Below are positions 52,995 through 60,979 of a DNA stretch of 64,000 bases, one piece after another (positions within the stretch are counted from its first letter, which is position 1; each line of letters starts with the position of its first letter). The notes beneath the pieces were generated by a model. That model did not search any database and was not told where the DNA came from. It saw only the letters and a program-made list of their open reading frames with translations. Location of the stretch: positions 1 through 64,000 of the forward strand of contig NZ_RWIM01000124.1 in NCBI RefSeq assembly GCF_009764645.1, given 5' to 3'. The position numbers and the translations under genes were made by a program. The DNA comes from Pseudomonas sp. PB106 (GTDB taxonomy: Bacteria; Pseudomonadota; Gammaproteobacteria; Pseudomonadales; Pseudomonadaceae).

Positions 52995-53680
52995 GTCGTA
53001 GTCTCCTTCAGTCGGCCGGCGGCCAGTTTGTTCTTGTCCAGCCCGTTTGGCGTCAGCAGGCGCTGCAAGCCGTACAACGCATAATCAGCCGCGATGGCGA
53101 TGACACTGATAACGATTGCGCCGGCCAACAGCTGACGGGTATCCGATTGCGCGATGCCGCGAATGATGAGGCTGCCCAGGCCGCCAGCGCCGATGTAGGC
53201 TGCGATGGCCGCGATACCGATGTTGATGACGGTCGCCATCCTCACGCCCGCCATGATCAGGGGGACCGCAATCGGTAGCTCGACTTTGCGTAGTCGTTGC
53301 CCCGTCGACATGCCCATTCCGATAGCAGCTTCACGCAAAGCCGGATCGATGTTGGAGATCGCCGTGGTGGTGTTGCGGATGATGGGCAGTTGGGAATAGA
53401 GAAACAGCGCAATGACCGCCGGCACCACGCCGATCCCGTAGCCGATCAGTGACAGGGCCGGAATCATCAACCCGAACAGCGCGGCGGAGGGAATCGTCAT
53501 CAGAACTGCGGCGAAGGCCAGGACCCAACGTCGCGTTCTCGGGTGCTGCGAGATTGCGATGCCGACAGGCACGCCGGTCACAATCGCCAGCCCCACCGCT
53601 ATCGCCACGATGAGCAGGTGCTGCCCGAGTAGCAGACTGATCAGCCCGCGGTTTTCCAGAATGAAACTCAAGGTTTCCAT
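52991..53680 (-). CDS. ABC transporter permease, osmoprotectant type
   Basis: A 229-residue permease with an N-terminal periplasmic lead (METLSFILENRGLISLLLGQ), several membrane helices (LIPALSLIGYGIGVVPAVIA) and the EAA-like loop LREAAIGMGMSTGQRLRKVE. First gene of the transporter operon (permease-ATPase-permease-binding protein). An AAGG site precedes its ATG at 53678-53680. Confidence 0.92.
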   Translation of the reverse strand: METLSFILENRGLISLLLGQHLLIVAIAVGLAIVTGVPVGIAISQHPRTRRWVLAFAAVLMTIPSAALFGLMIPALSLIGYGIGVVPAVIALFLYSQLPIIRNTTTAISNIDPALREAAIGMGMSTGQRLRKVELPIAVPLIMAGVRMATVINIGIAAIAAYIGAGGLGSLIIRGIAQSDTRQLLAGAIVISVIAIAADYALYGLQRLLTPNGLDKNKLAAGRLKETTT

Positions 53681-54004
53681 GGTGGTGATGCCTTCTGTAC
53701 GTCATTGTTATTTTTATCGGTCGTGCATCGGGAATTGAACGCCGTATCTGGAGAAAACAGTACCGCGCTACTGCATGCACTCTGAGCTTGGAGTTCGACG
53801 ATTTCTATCAAAAAAACGACGTCACGCGGCCAGTCAGCGCACAACGCAGCCGAGAGGATCGATGGCAGATGGCCGTAAGCGGGGGCAGCAACCAACAAGG
53901 CTAGCCAGAGTTCACTGCTTGGCGGGGCAAGTCATTAGCTAGCTATTGGATTTTCTGGCGATGAGTGTTTCGGAGGTTTTACAGGCATGCCCGCTGGAAT
54001 GAAA
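53681..54004 (-). promoter_or_regulatory. Intergenic region upstream of the ABC operon
   Basis: 324 bases without a convincing gene. On the minus strand TTCAAT (53734-53739) and TAAAAA (53711-53716) with a 17-base spacer form a weak promoter candidate about 35 bases before the first permease gene. A short palindrome attagctagcta lies at 53934-53945. No clear terminator for the regulator gene upstream was seen. Confidence 0.35.
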
Positions 54005-55000
54005 TCAGGAATGAGCATCATCAAATTTCCGCCGCTCTTCTCCGGGCGTACATCCCCAGACGCGACGATAAGCAGCGCCTAGGTGTGATGCCGAAACGAA
54101 CCCGCAGCTGTAGGCGATGGACGCAATGGGCTGGGTGCTCTCACGCAACAACCGGCGCGCTTCGTTCAACCGGAGTTCCAGATAGAACTTCTTCGGTGTC
54201 ATGCCGAAGTGCTGATGCCAAAGCCGCTCGAGTTGCCGGTGAGACAGATTGCAGCGGTCGGCGATCTCTTCAATGCCGACGATGTTCTCCAGATTGTTCT
54301 CCATGAAGGCGATGGCGGCCGTCAGCCTGCGATCGTGAATCCCGAACCGCCACTGGATCGACATCCGCTGATGCTCTTCCGGCGCGCGTATCCTGGCGTG
54401 CAGAAACTGCTCGGCGACACTCGCCGCAAGCGGGTTACCGAAATCAAGCGCAATCTGCGCCAGCATGAGATCGATGGCTGCCGTGCCCCCGGCGCATGTC
54501 CAGCGGTTGCCATGGTTGACGTACAGTTCTTTGGTGACTTCGATGGTGGGGAATTCTTCGGAAAACTGGCCGATGGATTCCCAGTGCAAAGTACAACGCT
54601 TGCCCTCTAGTAACCCGGCGCGAGCAAGGATGAACGTACCGGTGCTCAGTGCGCCGACGGTGATCCCGCGGGATGCGGCGCGCTGCAGGAAACGCAGCAT
54701 TTTCGGTGGTTTCTGATGCTCGATGTCCAGACTCGCCAGAACAAACACGCGATCCAGCTCGGCTGCCTGAGCCACCGGTACGGTCTGGATTTCGATACCG
54801 CTGCTGGAGCTGACCGGTCCGCCCGATTCCGTAAGCAGAGACCACTCATAAAGCGCTTTGCCGGACAGCCGATTGGCCGCACGCAAAGGCTCGCTGGCAC
54901 CCGCCAGGGCCATCATGGAAAACTGAGGAAGAATGAGCAGCCCGATTCGCTTGGTCGTACCACTGGTCACAAGCGTGGCTGAATCGCTGGGGGCTGTCAT
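54005..55000 (-). CDS. GlxA-family AraC-type transcriptional regulator with DJ-1/PfpI domain
   Basis: 331 residues. Residues ~15-190 form a class I glutamine-amidotransferase-like (DJ-1/PfpI) sensor: RIGLLILPQFSMMALAGASE, VFVLASLDIE, ITVGALSTGTFILARAGLL. The nucleophile-elbow cysteine is replaced by Ser in GALSTGT, so enzymatic activity is unlikely. Residues ~225-325 are an AraC double helix-turn-helix (IGIEEIADRCNLSHRQLERL-type and IASIAYSCGFVSASHLGAAY). Regulators of this build (GbdR, CdhR, SouR) control betaine, carnitine and sarcosine catabolism. AAAGGA precedes the ATG at 55000. Confidence 0.9.
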   Translation of the reverse strand: MTAPSDSATLVTSGTTKRIGLLILPQFSMMALAGASEPLRAANRLSGKALYEWSLLTESGGPVSSSSGIEIQTVPVAQAAELDRVFVLASLDIEHQKPPKMLRFLQRAASRGITVGALSTGTFILARAGLLEGKRCTLHWESIGQFSEEFPTIEVTKELYVNHGNRWTCAGGTAAIDLMLAQIALDFGNPLAASVAEQFLHARIRAPEEHQRMSIQWRFGIHDRRLTAAIAFMENNLENIVGIEEIADRCNLSHRQLERLWHQHFGMTPKKFYLELRLNEARRLLRESTQPIASIAYSCGFVSASHLGAAYRRVWGCTPGEERRKFDDAHS

Positions 55001-55195
55001 CGCCAGATCCTTTCATGGGGTTCCAGCCGTTCGAGTGAACAGCCCATGCCACCCCCGACGGAGCGGCTTTGAACTTGCCATGTTAGGGGCAGAGCACGCA
55101 TTCAGCCAGAACGAATGGGGAGGAACGCCGCCCTTGATGGGAGAATCGCTGCGAGACCTCAACGCCCGAGCTCTCGCAGGAAAATGGCGAGCAGA

Positions 55196-56170
55196 TCAGC
55201 CGCGCGCGCGAATGGCCTCGTCGATGCTTTCGATCATCGATTTGAAAACCGGGCTGTCGGCCTGATTCTGCTGACCATGTTGCATGCGCGAAATAATCAG
55301 CGCATTCGGGCCGGCATCGCCAGGATAGTTTTGATGCAGACGCAGAGACTCCGAGGGCATGTGCAACGTGTTATCGGCGCCATGGATGATCAGCGCTGGC
55401 GGAAAACCTTTTGCACCTTCAATGGACCGCTCCGGGTCATATTCGACATAGGACTTGTAGGACTTCGCCGTCACGTGAGTGCAGCCCGGCCAACGGTCCG
55501 CGCCTCCAGCTTCGGTGTAGCCGCCCAGTTGCTGATCCACATAAGCCTGGGTTTCAGGATCCAGTGGGTAATAACCAAGTCGGGTTTCATCCATGCCGGT
55601 GTCGAAGGGCGGGATCGGCGCGTCATCGGCGAGTTGCGCAATGGCCGCGTCAGCGCCAGCCTGATCAGCGCGCAAGGCTTGCAGTTTGCGAATGTTGGTG
55701 TAACTCATCGGCACCCAGAAGCGGATCTGTTCACCGCCGGCGGCGGCGAGCTCTGCCACGGCACCGAGACTTGCCACCGAGCCCATCGCCCATGATGCGA
55801 CCACCGGCATCTCACCGAAATTCTCGCGCGCCCATTCAACAGCAGCCAGCACTTCATCTTTCTGATCTTCGAGGATCACGTTGGTGACAACCTTGTCACC
55901 TGACTCGAGGGTGTTACGAATGTGCTTGTTGGAAAAAAAGCCTGCCACGTCGTAGGTCATGACGCGATAACCCAAGGCTGCCAAAGCGCGACCGAAGAGT
56001 TGCCCGTACATCGTGACCCCGCCGGTGAAGCCAGAGTTAAAGATTACCGGTGGCAGTTTTTGCGACGCAGCGTCGAGTTGTTCCGGCTGAAATACCGTGC
56101 CCTTGAGGTTCAGGGTTTCATCGCCATACTTCACAGCGAAGTGGATGTCTCTTGTGGTAATGGTCGTCAT
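55196..56170 (-). CDS. Alpha/beta-hydrolase-fold protein lacking the canonical nucleophile
   Basis: 324 residues, no signal peptide. It shows the fold markers LPPVIFNSGFTGGVTMYGQL (oxyanion region), YRVMTYDVAGFFSNKH, and late ALIIHGADNTLHMPSES (acid Asp) and SRMQHGQQNQ (His). At the nucleophile elbow the sequence is VVASWAMGSVAS: the position occupied by Ser/Cys/Asp in active members is Ala, confirmed in the nucleotide sequence. So it may be a non-hydrolytic binding protein or use another residue. It sits 36 bases after the amidohydrolase gene and is probably co-transcribed with it. Confidence 0.8.
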   Translation of the reverse strand: MTTITTRDIHFAVKYGDETLNLKGTVFQPEQLDAASQKLPPVIFNSGFTGGVTMYGQLFGRALAALGYRVMTYDVAGFFSNKHIRNTLESGDKVVTNVILEDQKDEVLAAVEWARENFGEMPVVASWAMGSVASLGAVAELAAAGGEQIRFWVPMSYTNIRKLQALRADQAGADAAIAQLADDAPIPPFDTGMDETRLGYYPLDPETQAYVDQQLGGYTEAGGADRWPGCTHVTAKSYKSYVEYDPERSIEGAKGFPPALIIHGADNTLHMPSESLRLHQNYPGDAGPNALIISRMQHGQQNQADSPVFKSMIESIDEAIRARG

Positions 56171-56206
56171 TGCTGTTTTATCTCGAAGTGGGAACGTGGG
56201 CGTAGA

Positions 56207-57100
56207 TCAACTTTCCAACTGGCCAGATGCTCCTCGGAGAAGTTGGCCAACAGGTATTCGGGTTTGCTGGGAAACATGCAGTGCAACGGCATCAACAAAG
56301 TTGAAAACCTTGCTGGGATTAAACAGGGCGGAATACGCAATTCCCTTGTTGTCCGTTCCAACATGAGGTGCGTCCGTTGCTTCCAGAAGAATCTTGTCCG
56401 CACCGACTTCCCGAACAATTTGCGTGACGAAACGGCCGGCTTCCTCAGGGTCGACGCAAGTGCGATAGCCTGGCCCCTTGAACCATACGTTGCCTCGTGC
56501 GGCGGCCTCGGCAAGTAGCGCGATGTACGCAGGCTCGCTGACGCCACGCTCGCTGTGACAAGAGCCCAGGTGATCGATGATGACCCGCACATCGCGAGGG
56601 ATCTGGCGCAATACACGCAGATTCGTCTCGGCTTCTTTGGCATAAATGTGCAGATGCTGGTGCGGTCGCAAGCGGCGATAAAATGCCGACCACTGCCCTT
56701 CGCTGAATTGCCCGTCTGAAACGGTTTGCGGCGGTGCATCGTGTAAAACGATCCGGGCGCCAACCACCTGCGGGTGAGAGAGACGTTCTTGCGTGGCGTA
56801 AGCAGGTTCTGCCTTGATCGTCCCCACTAACGTGACGCCACCGTAGCGCTGCGGATTATTCGCCTGAAGATTCTTCAGTTCTTCAAATGCAGCAAATACG
56901 TTTTCCGAGTCCGGCAGAATGCTCAAATGGACATTGTTGAGTAGCCTCGGAGCAATACCGGCATTGATCAACTCATCCAGATAAGCCGTCAGCGGATGCG
57001 GCTCCGGTAATGCATAAGGCAGCGAACCGGCCACTCGGCGAAGGTCTTTTGAAGTAAAAAAATGAACGTGACTGTCTGTTCTTTCAATCAGCGGCAGCAT
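56207..57100 (-). CDS. Amidohydrolase family 2 (TIM-barrel metal-dependent hydrolase)
   Basis: 297 residues. The N-terminal metal motif is DSHVHFF (HxH near residues 10-12), followed by strand-end motifs QHLHIYAKEAE (near 150), VIIDHLGS (near 180) and the catalytic Asp region KILLEATDAPHVG (near 250). Family members act on lactones, esters or decarboxylate cyclic acids; substrate unknown. The start is the ATG at 57098-57100 (MLPLIERTDSHVH), directly after an 11-bp inverted repeat. First gene of the seven-gene minus-strand series. Confidence 0.82.
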   Translation of the reverse strand: MLPLIERTDSHVHFFTSKDLRRVAGSLPYALPEPHPLTAYLDELINAGIAPRLLNNVHLSILPDSENVFAAFEELKNLQANNPQRYGGVTLVGTIKAEPAYATQERLSHPQVVGARIVLHDAPPQTVSDGQFSEGQWSAFYRRLRPHQHLHIYAKEAETNLRVLRQIPRDVRVIIDHLGSCHSERGVSEPAYIALLAEAAARGNVWFKGPGYRTCVDPEEAGRFVTQIVREVGADKILLEATDAPHVGTDNKGIAYSALFNPSKVFNFVDAVALHVSQQTRIPVGQLLRGASGQLES

Positions 57101-57137
57101 GATTATTGTTTCCTGCTTTTGTGCGAAAACAATAATC
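57101..57137 (-). promoter_or_regulatory. Inverted repeat abutting the amidohydrolase start codon
   Basis: GATTATTGTTT (57127-57137, minus strand) and AAACAATAATC (57101-57111) are perfect 11-base arms with a 15-base spacer that contains the AGG ribosome site. The downstream arm ends at the ATG. It is either a protein operator or an RNA hairpin controlling translation. Confidence 0.55.
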
Positions 57138-57429
57138 GTCGTGAGTCCTTCGTCGCTCCCGCCAACTCGACGTGTACTATCAAAATTTCGCCATGCGCGA
57201 ATGTGTGAGAACAAAGCGTAACGGCGCTGCAATATCACCCCACGCAGGATGAATTTTTCTTCACTGCCCCTTCACATTCAAACCTGTAAAGTCCCCTCGC
57301 TCATTCAAGAAACTACGGTTCGCCCGCGGCTCTCCCGCGGGCTTTTTTTTGCCTGAAGATCATCACCACTTGCCGTCCCCCAGGCAATTGCGCGACGCTG
57401 CCGGTAGACCCTTCGCCAAGGAGTGCCCG
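57138..57429 (+). other. Non-coding stretch with a possible small-RNA gene
   Basis: No supported protein gene. The minus-strand half is the promoter side of the amidohydrolase gene. On the plus strand a T-rich segment (57251-57300, with TGTAAAGT at 57285-57292 as a possible -10) precedes a strong terminator at 57322-57350. The nearest plus-strand gene upstream (tmRNA) is 7 kb away, so the terminator must belong to a short local transcript or act as an attenuator for the acetyltransferase. Confidence 0.4.
57322..57350 (+). terminator. Isolated Rho-independent terminator
   Basis: GCCCGCGG/CCGCGGGC stem with a 5-base loop, followed by eight T. It is 80 bases before the acetyltransferase ATG with no plus-strand gene immediately upstream. 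Confidence 0.85.
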
Positions 57430-58017
57430 ATGCCGCTGCTGTCCCTGCCCTGCCAACGCTTGACGCTGGCGATTCTCGCCCCGGATCAGGCCGGTCTCGA
57501 GAGTGCGTTTTACCAACGCAACCTGCGCCACCTCGCCCCTTGGTCGCCGATTCGCACCACTGAGTATTTTTCCACCGAGCAGATTCGCCGACGTCTGGAG
57601 ATTCAGGCCAGCGCCTTTGAGGCCGGGCTGGCGATGCACTTCGCGTTGTTGAGTCAGGATGGCCAGCAGATGATTGGCGCGTGCAATTTCAGCGGCATTA
57701 TTCGCGGGGCGTTTCAGGCCTGTTATCTGGGTTATCACATCGACGAGGCGCATCAGGGCCAGGGTTTGATGCGCGAAGCGCTGGAGGCTGGGATCGGCTA
57801 CATGTTCGACACGCAGAACCTGCACCGGATCATGGCCAACTACATTCCCGGCAACGAACGCAGCGCGCGGCTGCTGGAGAAGCTGGAGTTTGAACGGGAG
57901 GGTTATGCCAAGGCCTACCTGAACATTGCCGGACGCTGGCAGGATCACGTGCTGACATCGCTGGTCAATCCCGTGTTCGAGGCGCCGGACAAGCGTTGGT
58001 CGCGACCATTGGCGTGA
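57430..58017 (+). CDS. GNAT family N-acetyltransferase (RimJ/RimL type)
   Basis: 195 residues with the RimJ-like pattern: CQRLTLAILAPDQAG at the start, GACNFSGIIRG near 92, acetyl-CoA loop GYHIDEAHQGQGLMREALEA near 107-125, NLHRIMANYIPGNERSARLL near 138-158. Protein N-terminal or small-molecule acetylation is possible; substrate unknown. The ATG at 57430 is chosen over an upstream in-frame extension that would cross the terminator. Confidence 0.88.
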   Translation: MPLLSLPCQRLTLAILAPDQAGLESAFYQRNLRHLAPWSPIRTTEYFSTEQIRRRLEIQASAFEAGLAMHFALLSQDGQQMIGACNFSGIIRGAFQACYLGYHIDEAHQGQGLMREALEAGIGYMFDTQNLHRIMANYIPGNERSARLLEKLEFEREGYAKAYLNIAGRWQDHVLTSLVNPVFEAPDKRWSRPLA

Positions 58018-58085
58018 GCTTCACGATTTGTTCAGCAATGGCGCCGTATGCTCGAGGTTCCCGCTCCCTTCGGTAGCCTGAAACC

Positions 58086-59525
58086 ATGTCGCGTGCCGCC
58101 CCTTCGCTGTTTCTGCTTGCCGCCCTGCTGTTTTTCTTCGCGTTGGGCGGTCATCAATTGCAGGGTTCCACCGAAGCCCGCGTCGCCGGCATCGCCATGG
58201 AAATGCACCTGGACAACGACTGGGTGACGCCGCGCCTGTTCGGCGAACCGTTTCTGGAAAAACCGCCGCTGAGCCTGTGGCTGGATGCCGGCGCCATGCG
58301 CGTGTTCGGCGTATCGCCTTGGTCGGTTCGGCTGGCATCGGCGGTAGCTGGACTGCTCAGCGTGATGGTGCTGTATGGCCAGTTGCGACGCTTCGAACGG
58401 CCGCAGCGAATCGCGTGGACGGCGGGGATTTTGCTGGCAACCATGGCCAGCTACTGGAGCAACGTGCGCGGCGTCGGCGAGGACGCGCTGCTGGCGCTCG
58501 GCGTGACCATGGCATTGCTGGCGTTTTTTCAGGCGCAACGTGCATCGACTGCCAGCAATCCGCTGCTGTTCGTCATCGGGATCGCCATTGCTACATTGAG
58601 CAAGGGTGTCCTGGGGCTGGCGATGCCGGGGGTGGTGATTTTCGCTTATCTGCTGGCCGATACCTTGATCGATAAACGCCTGAAGATCGCTGATTGGTTG
58701 CGGCCGGGACTGCTGACCGTGGTCGGGCTGATCCCGCTTTTGATCTGGCTAGTCGTGCTTTATCAGCAGGGCGGCGCACAAGCGGTCAGAGAAGTGTTGC
58801 TGACCAACAGCGTCGGTCGTTTCAGCGGGTCGTTCGTCGAGGCCGGGCATTACGAGCCGTTCTATTACTACCTCGCCAAACTGCCGCAAGCATTTTTGCC
58901 GTGGAACATCCTGGTGTACCTGGGGCTGTGGCATTTCCGCAAACAGCTCAAGGCCAATCGTTATCTGCTGTTTTTCAGCCTGTGGATCGTTGCGCAATTC
59001 GTCATGCTGACATTGGCGTCGAGCAAGCGCACGGTGTACCTGATGTCGATGACCCCGGCGGCAGCGGTGATAGCGGCGGAGTACGCAGGCGTACTGTTCG
59101 ACAAGCTGAAAGCCTACGAATCGAGCCACAGCTTTGTCGGCCGAATCGCTCGTCACCGTCAGACATTGGCCGCCAGCGTTCTGACCGTGGTGATCGCCAG
59201 CTATCTCGGCGCCGCTCAATGGGCGCTGCCAAACGCCGATAAACACCTGTCGTTCCTGCCGCTGACCGAACACATTCAAGCGCTGCAAGCGGACGGTCAT
59301 CAGGTGGCATTGTTTCAAGCCAACGAACGAGTGGGCGGCGCCAGCGTGTTCTATACGCAGAGCGTGCTAAAGGGTCTGGATACCGAGGCGCAGTTGCGGG
59401 AGTTTCTTAGCGCTTCTTCAACCAATGTGGCGGTTGTTGCCGCAGATATCGAACCCACCGCCCCAGTGAAAGTGCTGAAGACCATGAAGGTCGGGCGGCA
59501 GGCTTATTACTTCGTCGGTTACTGA
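58086..59525 (+). CDS. ArnT-like membrane glycosyltransferase (GT39/PMT_2 family)
   Basis: 479 residues, about 10-12 membrane helices followed by a ~100-residue soluble C-terminal part. The first periplasmic loop has QGSTEARVAGIAMEM and DNDWVTPRLFGEPFLEKPPL, the family's conserved loop, with the acidic Asp of the usual DE-x-R replaced by Thr (STEAR). It is shorter than ArnT (~550 residues) and not in an arn operon, so lipid A aminoarabinose transfer is not assumed; it may glycosylate another polyprenyl-linked acceptor. It is 68 bases after the GNAT gene. Confidence 0.82.
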   Translation: MSRAAPSLFLLAALLFFFALGGHQLQGSTEARVAGIAMEMHLDNDWVTPRLFGEPFLEKPPLSLWLDAGAMRVFGVSPWSVRLASAVAGLLSVMVLYGQLRRFERPQRIAWTAGILLATMASYWSNVRGVGEDALLALGVTMALLAFFQAQRASTASNPLLFVIGIAIATLSKGVLGLAMPGVVIFAYLLADTLIDKRLKIADWLRPGLLTVVGLIPLLIWLVVLYQQGGAQAVREVLLTNSVGRFSGSFVEAGHYEPFYYYLAKLPQAFLPWNILVYLGLWHFRKQLKANRYLLFFSLWIVAQFVMLTLASSKRTVYLMSMTPAAAVIAAEYAGVLFDKLKAYESSHSFVGRIARHRQTLAASVLTVVIASYLGAAQWALPNADKHLSFLPLTEHIQALQADGHQVALFQANERVGGASVFYTQSVLKGLDTEAQLREFLSASSTNVAVVAADIEPTAPVKVLKTMKVGRQAYYFVGY

Positions 59526-59526
59526 G

Positions 59527-60750
59527 TCACCACAAGGCGATGTCGTAGGTCAGGTACAGGCGATAGTTGTCGCGATCACTGGCATAGGTCGAGCGATAAG
59601 TGGCCTTGCGCATTTCAATGCCTAAGCCTTTGAGTGCGCTGCTTTGAATAACGTAGCGCAAGTTGGTGTCAGCCTCCCACTCCCTGGCTTCGCGGCCCTT
59701 GTAGTCGCCGTTCTCACCTTTGTAGTAACGGGTCATCAAGCTCAGGCCGGGCAAAATGGCAGCGAAGTCATAGTCGTACCTCAGCATCCACGTTTGCTCG
59801 CCAGCCTGGATGAATTTTCCGACACCGGCATTGGAGAAGGAGTAAACCGTTGAAACGCTGGTGTAGGGCAATGCGGTATCGCCGCTGACCTTTTGATAGC
59901 CAACGCCCAAGGCATGCGCGCCGAGGCGATAGGTGAACAAGCCGCTGAACATATCGGCATCGACCGCGCCGTTGCGTGCTTCCCCGGCATCGTCGCTGAT
60001 GAAGTAGCGCAAATCGCTGGTCAGGCTGCCGCCGCCCAGCGGCAGTTTGTGCACCAGGCCGAGAAACTGCTGCCGATAGAACTCGCGCATCTCACCGTAA
60101 TACCAGGTGCCGCTCAAGTTCGGCGTGAACTTGTAGCTGGCGCCGGCAAAGTCGAAGTCGGTGCCTTTGCTGCCGGTGTAACCCTGCGGATAGAGATCGA
60201 CGCTGTCGGTGGAGTTGCGCTGCTTGAATTTGTCCAGATGACCGCTGTGCAAATACAGGTCGCGGATGCCGCTGTACTCGATTTGCGTGCCGCGAAAGGT
60301 CTGCGGTAACAGGCGACCGTCGTTGTAGACCAGTACCGGAATCTTCGGCATCAGGTTGCCGGTCTTGATGACCGCTTCGCCAATGCGCATTTTTGCGGTC
60401 ACTCCCAGACTGGAAAAACCGTCCGCTGCGTGGCCGTCATCGTGCACCGGCAGCAAACCGGTGCCGGCGCGGGCCGGGCTGGAATCAAGTTTCAGACCGG
60501 CCAGCCCCAATGCGTCGAGACCGAAGCCGACCGCGCCTTCGGTGTAGCCCGATTGCAGGTTGAGCAGAAAGCCCTGGGCCCACTCTTTGCGATCTTCGCC
60601 GCCATCGCGATAGCCGTCGTTGAAGTAGTAATTGCGCAAGATCAGTTTGCCCTGTGAATCGGCGAAGAAACCTTCGGCCATCAGCTCTGGCGACAAGCTC
60701 GCCAGCAATCCTGCGGACACAATGCCGCCTCTCGTGAACAGTCCACGCAT
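59527..60750 (-). CDS. OprD family outer-membrane porin
   Basis: 407 residues. A signal peptide (IVSAGLLASLSPELMAEG; cleavage near 25) precedes the mature GFFADSQGKLILRNYYFNDG, the usual OprD-family start. Alternating beta strands end in the C-terminal YLTYDIALW with a terminal aromatic residue recognised by BAM. OprD porins import amino acids, peptides or small carboxylates; the substrate is not predictable. It is convergent with the glycosyltransferase (1-base gap) and divergent from the LysR gene. Confidence 0.93.
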   Translation of the reverse strand: MRGLFTRGGIVSAGLLASLSPELMAEGFFADSQGKLILRNYYFNDGYRDGGEDRKEWAQGFLLNLQSGYTEGAVGFGLDALGLAGLKLDSSPARAGTGLLPVHDDGHAADGFSSLGVTAKMRIGEAVIKTGNLMPKIPVLVYNDGRLLPQTFRGTQIEYSGIRDLYLHSGHLDKFKQRNSTDSVDLYPQGYTGSKGTDFDFAGASYKFTPNLSGTWYYGEMREFYRQQFLGLVHKLPLGGGSLTSDLRYFISDDAGEARNGAVDADMFSGLFTYRLGAHALGVGYQKVSGDTALPYTSVSTVYSFSNAGVGKFIQAGEQTWMLRYDYDFAAILPGLSLMTRYYKGENGDYKGREAREWEADTNLRYVIQSSALKGLGIEMRKATYRSTYASDRDNYRLYLTYDIALW

Positions 60751-60979
60751 GGTGTTTTCCTCAGCCCCGCATTGTCGGTTTTATGGGCAGTCGCAAAGGT
60801 CCCGCAAGCGGGATTGATCTGGTTTTTGTAGTGCTGCACGGCTGGACTCAACGGCGCATTGCGGCGGACACTAACGGCTCGACAGCGCGTCCACAACGTT
60901 ATGCGAGAAGCGCATCAAGCTATGCGAAAGCGGGTTTTTCGCAGGCCTGCACCGTTACAGAACCCTGGGAATCGTCAGC

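Noticed and set aside
53668-53898. 76-codon minus-strand frame upstream of the ABC operon
   Set aside because: It overlaps the promoter region and the first permease start, has no ribosome site and no recognisable sequence.
50179-57429. A complete genomic island bounded by tmRNA 3'-end repeats
   Set aside because: No integrase gene and no repeated tmRNA 3' end could be seen; kept only as a low-interest lead.
58086-59525. Annotation as ArnT proper (lipid A aminoarabinose transferase)
   Set aside because: Too short, first-loop motif altered, and no arn genes nearby; kept as ArnT-like only.
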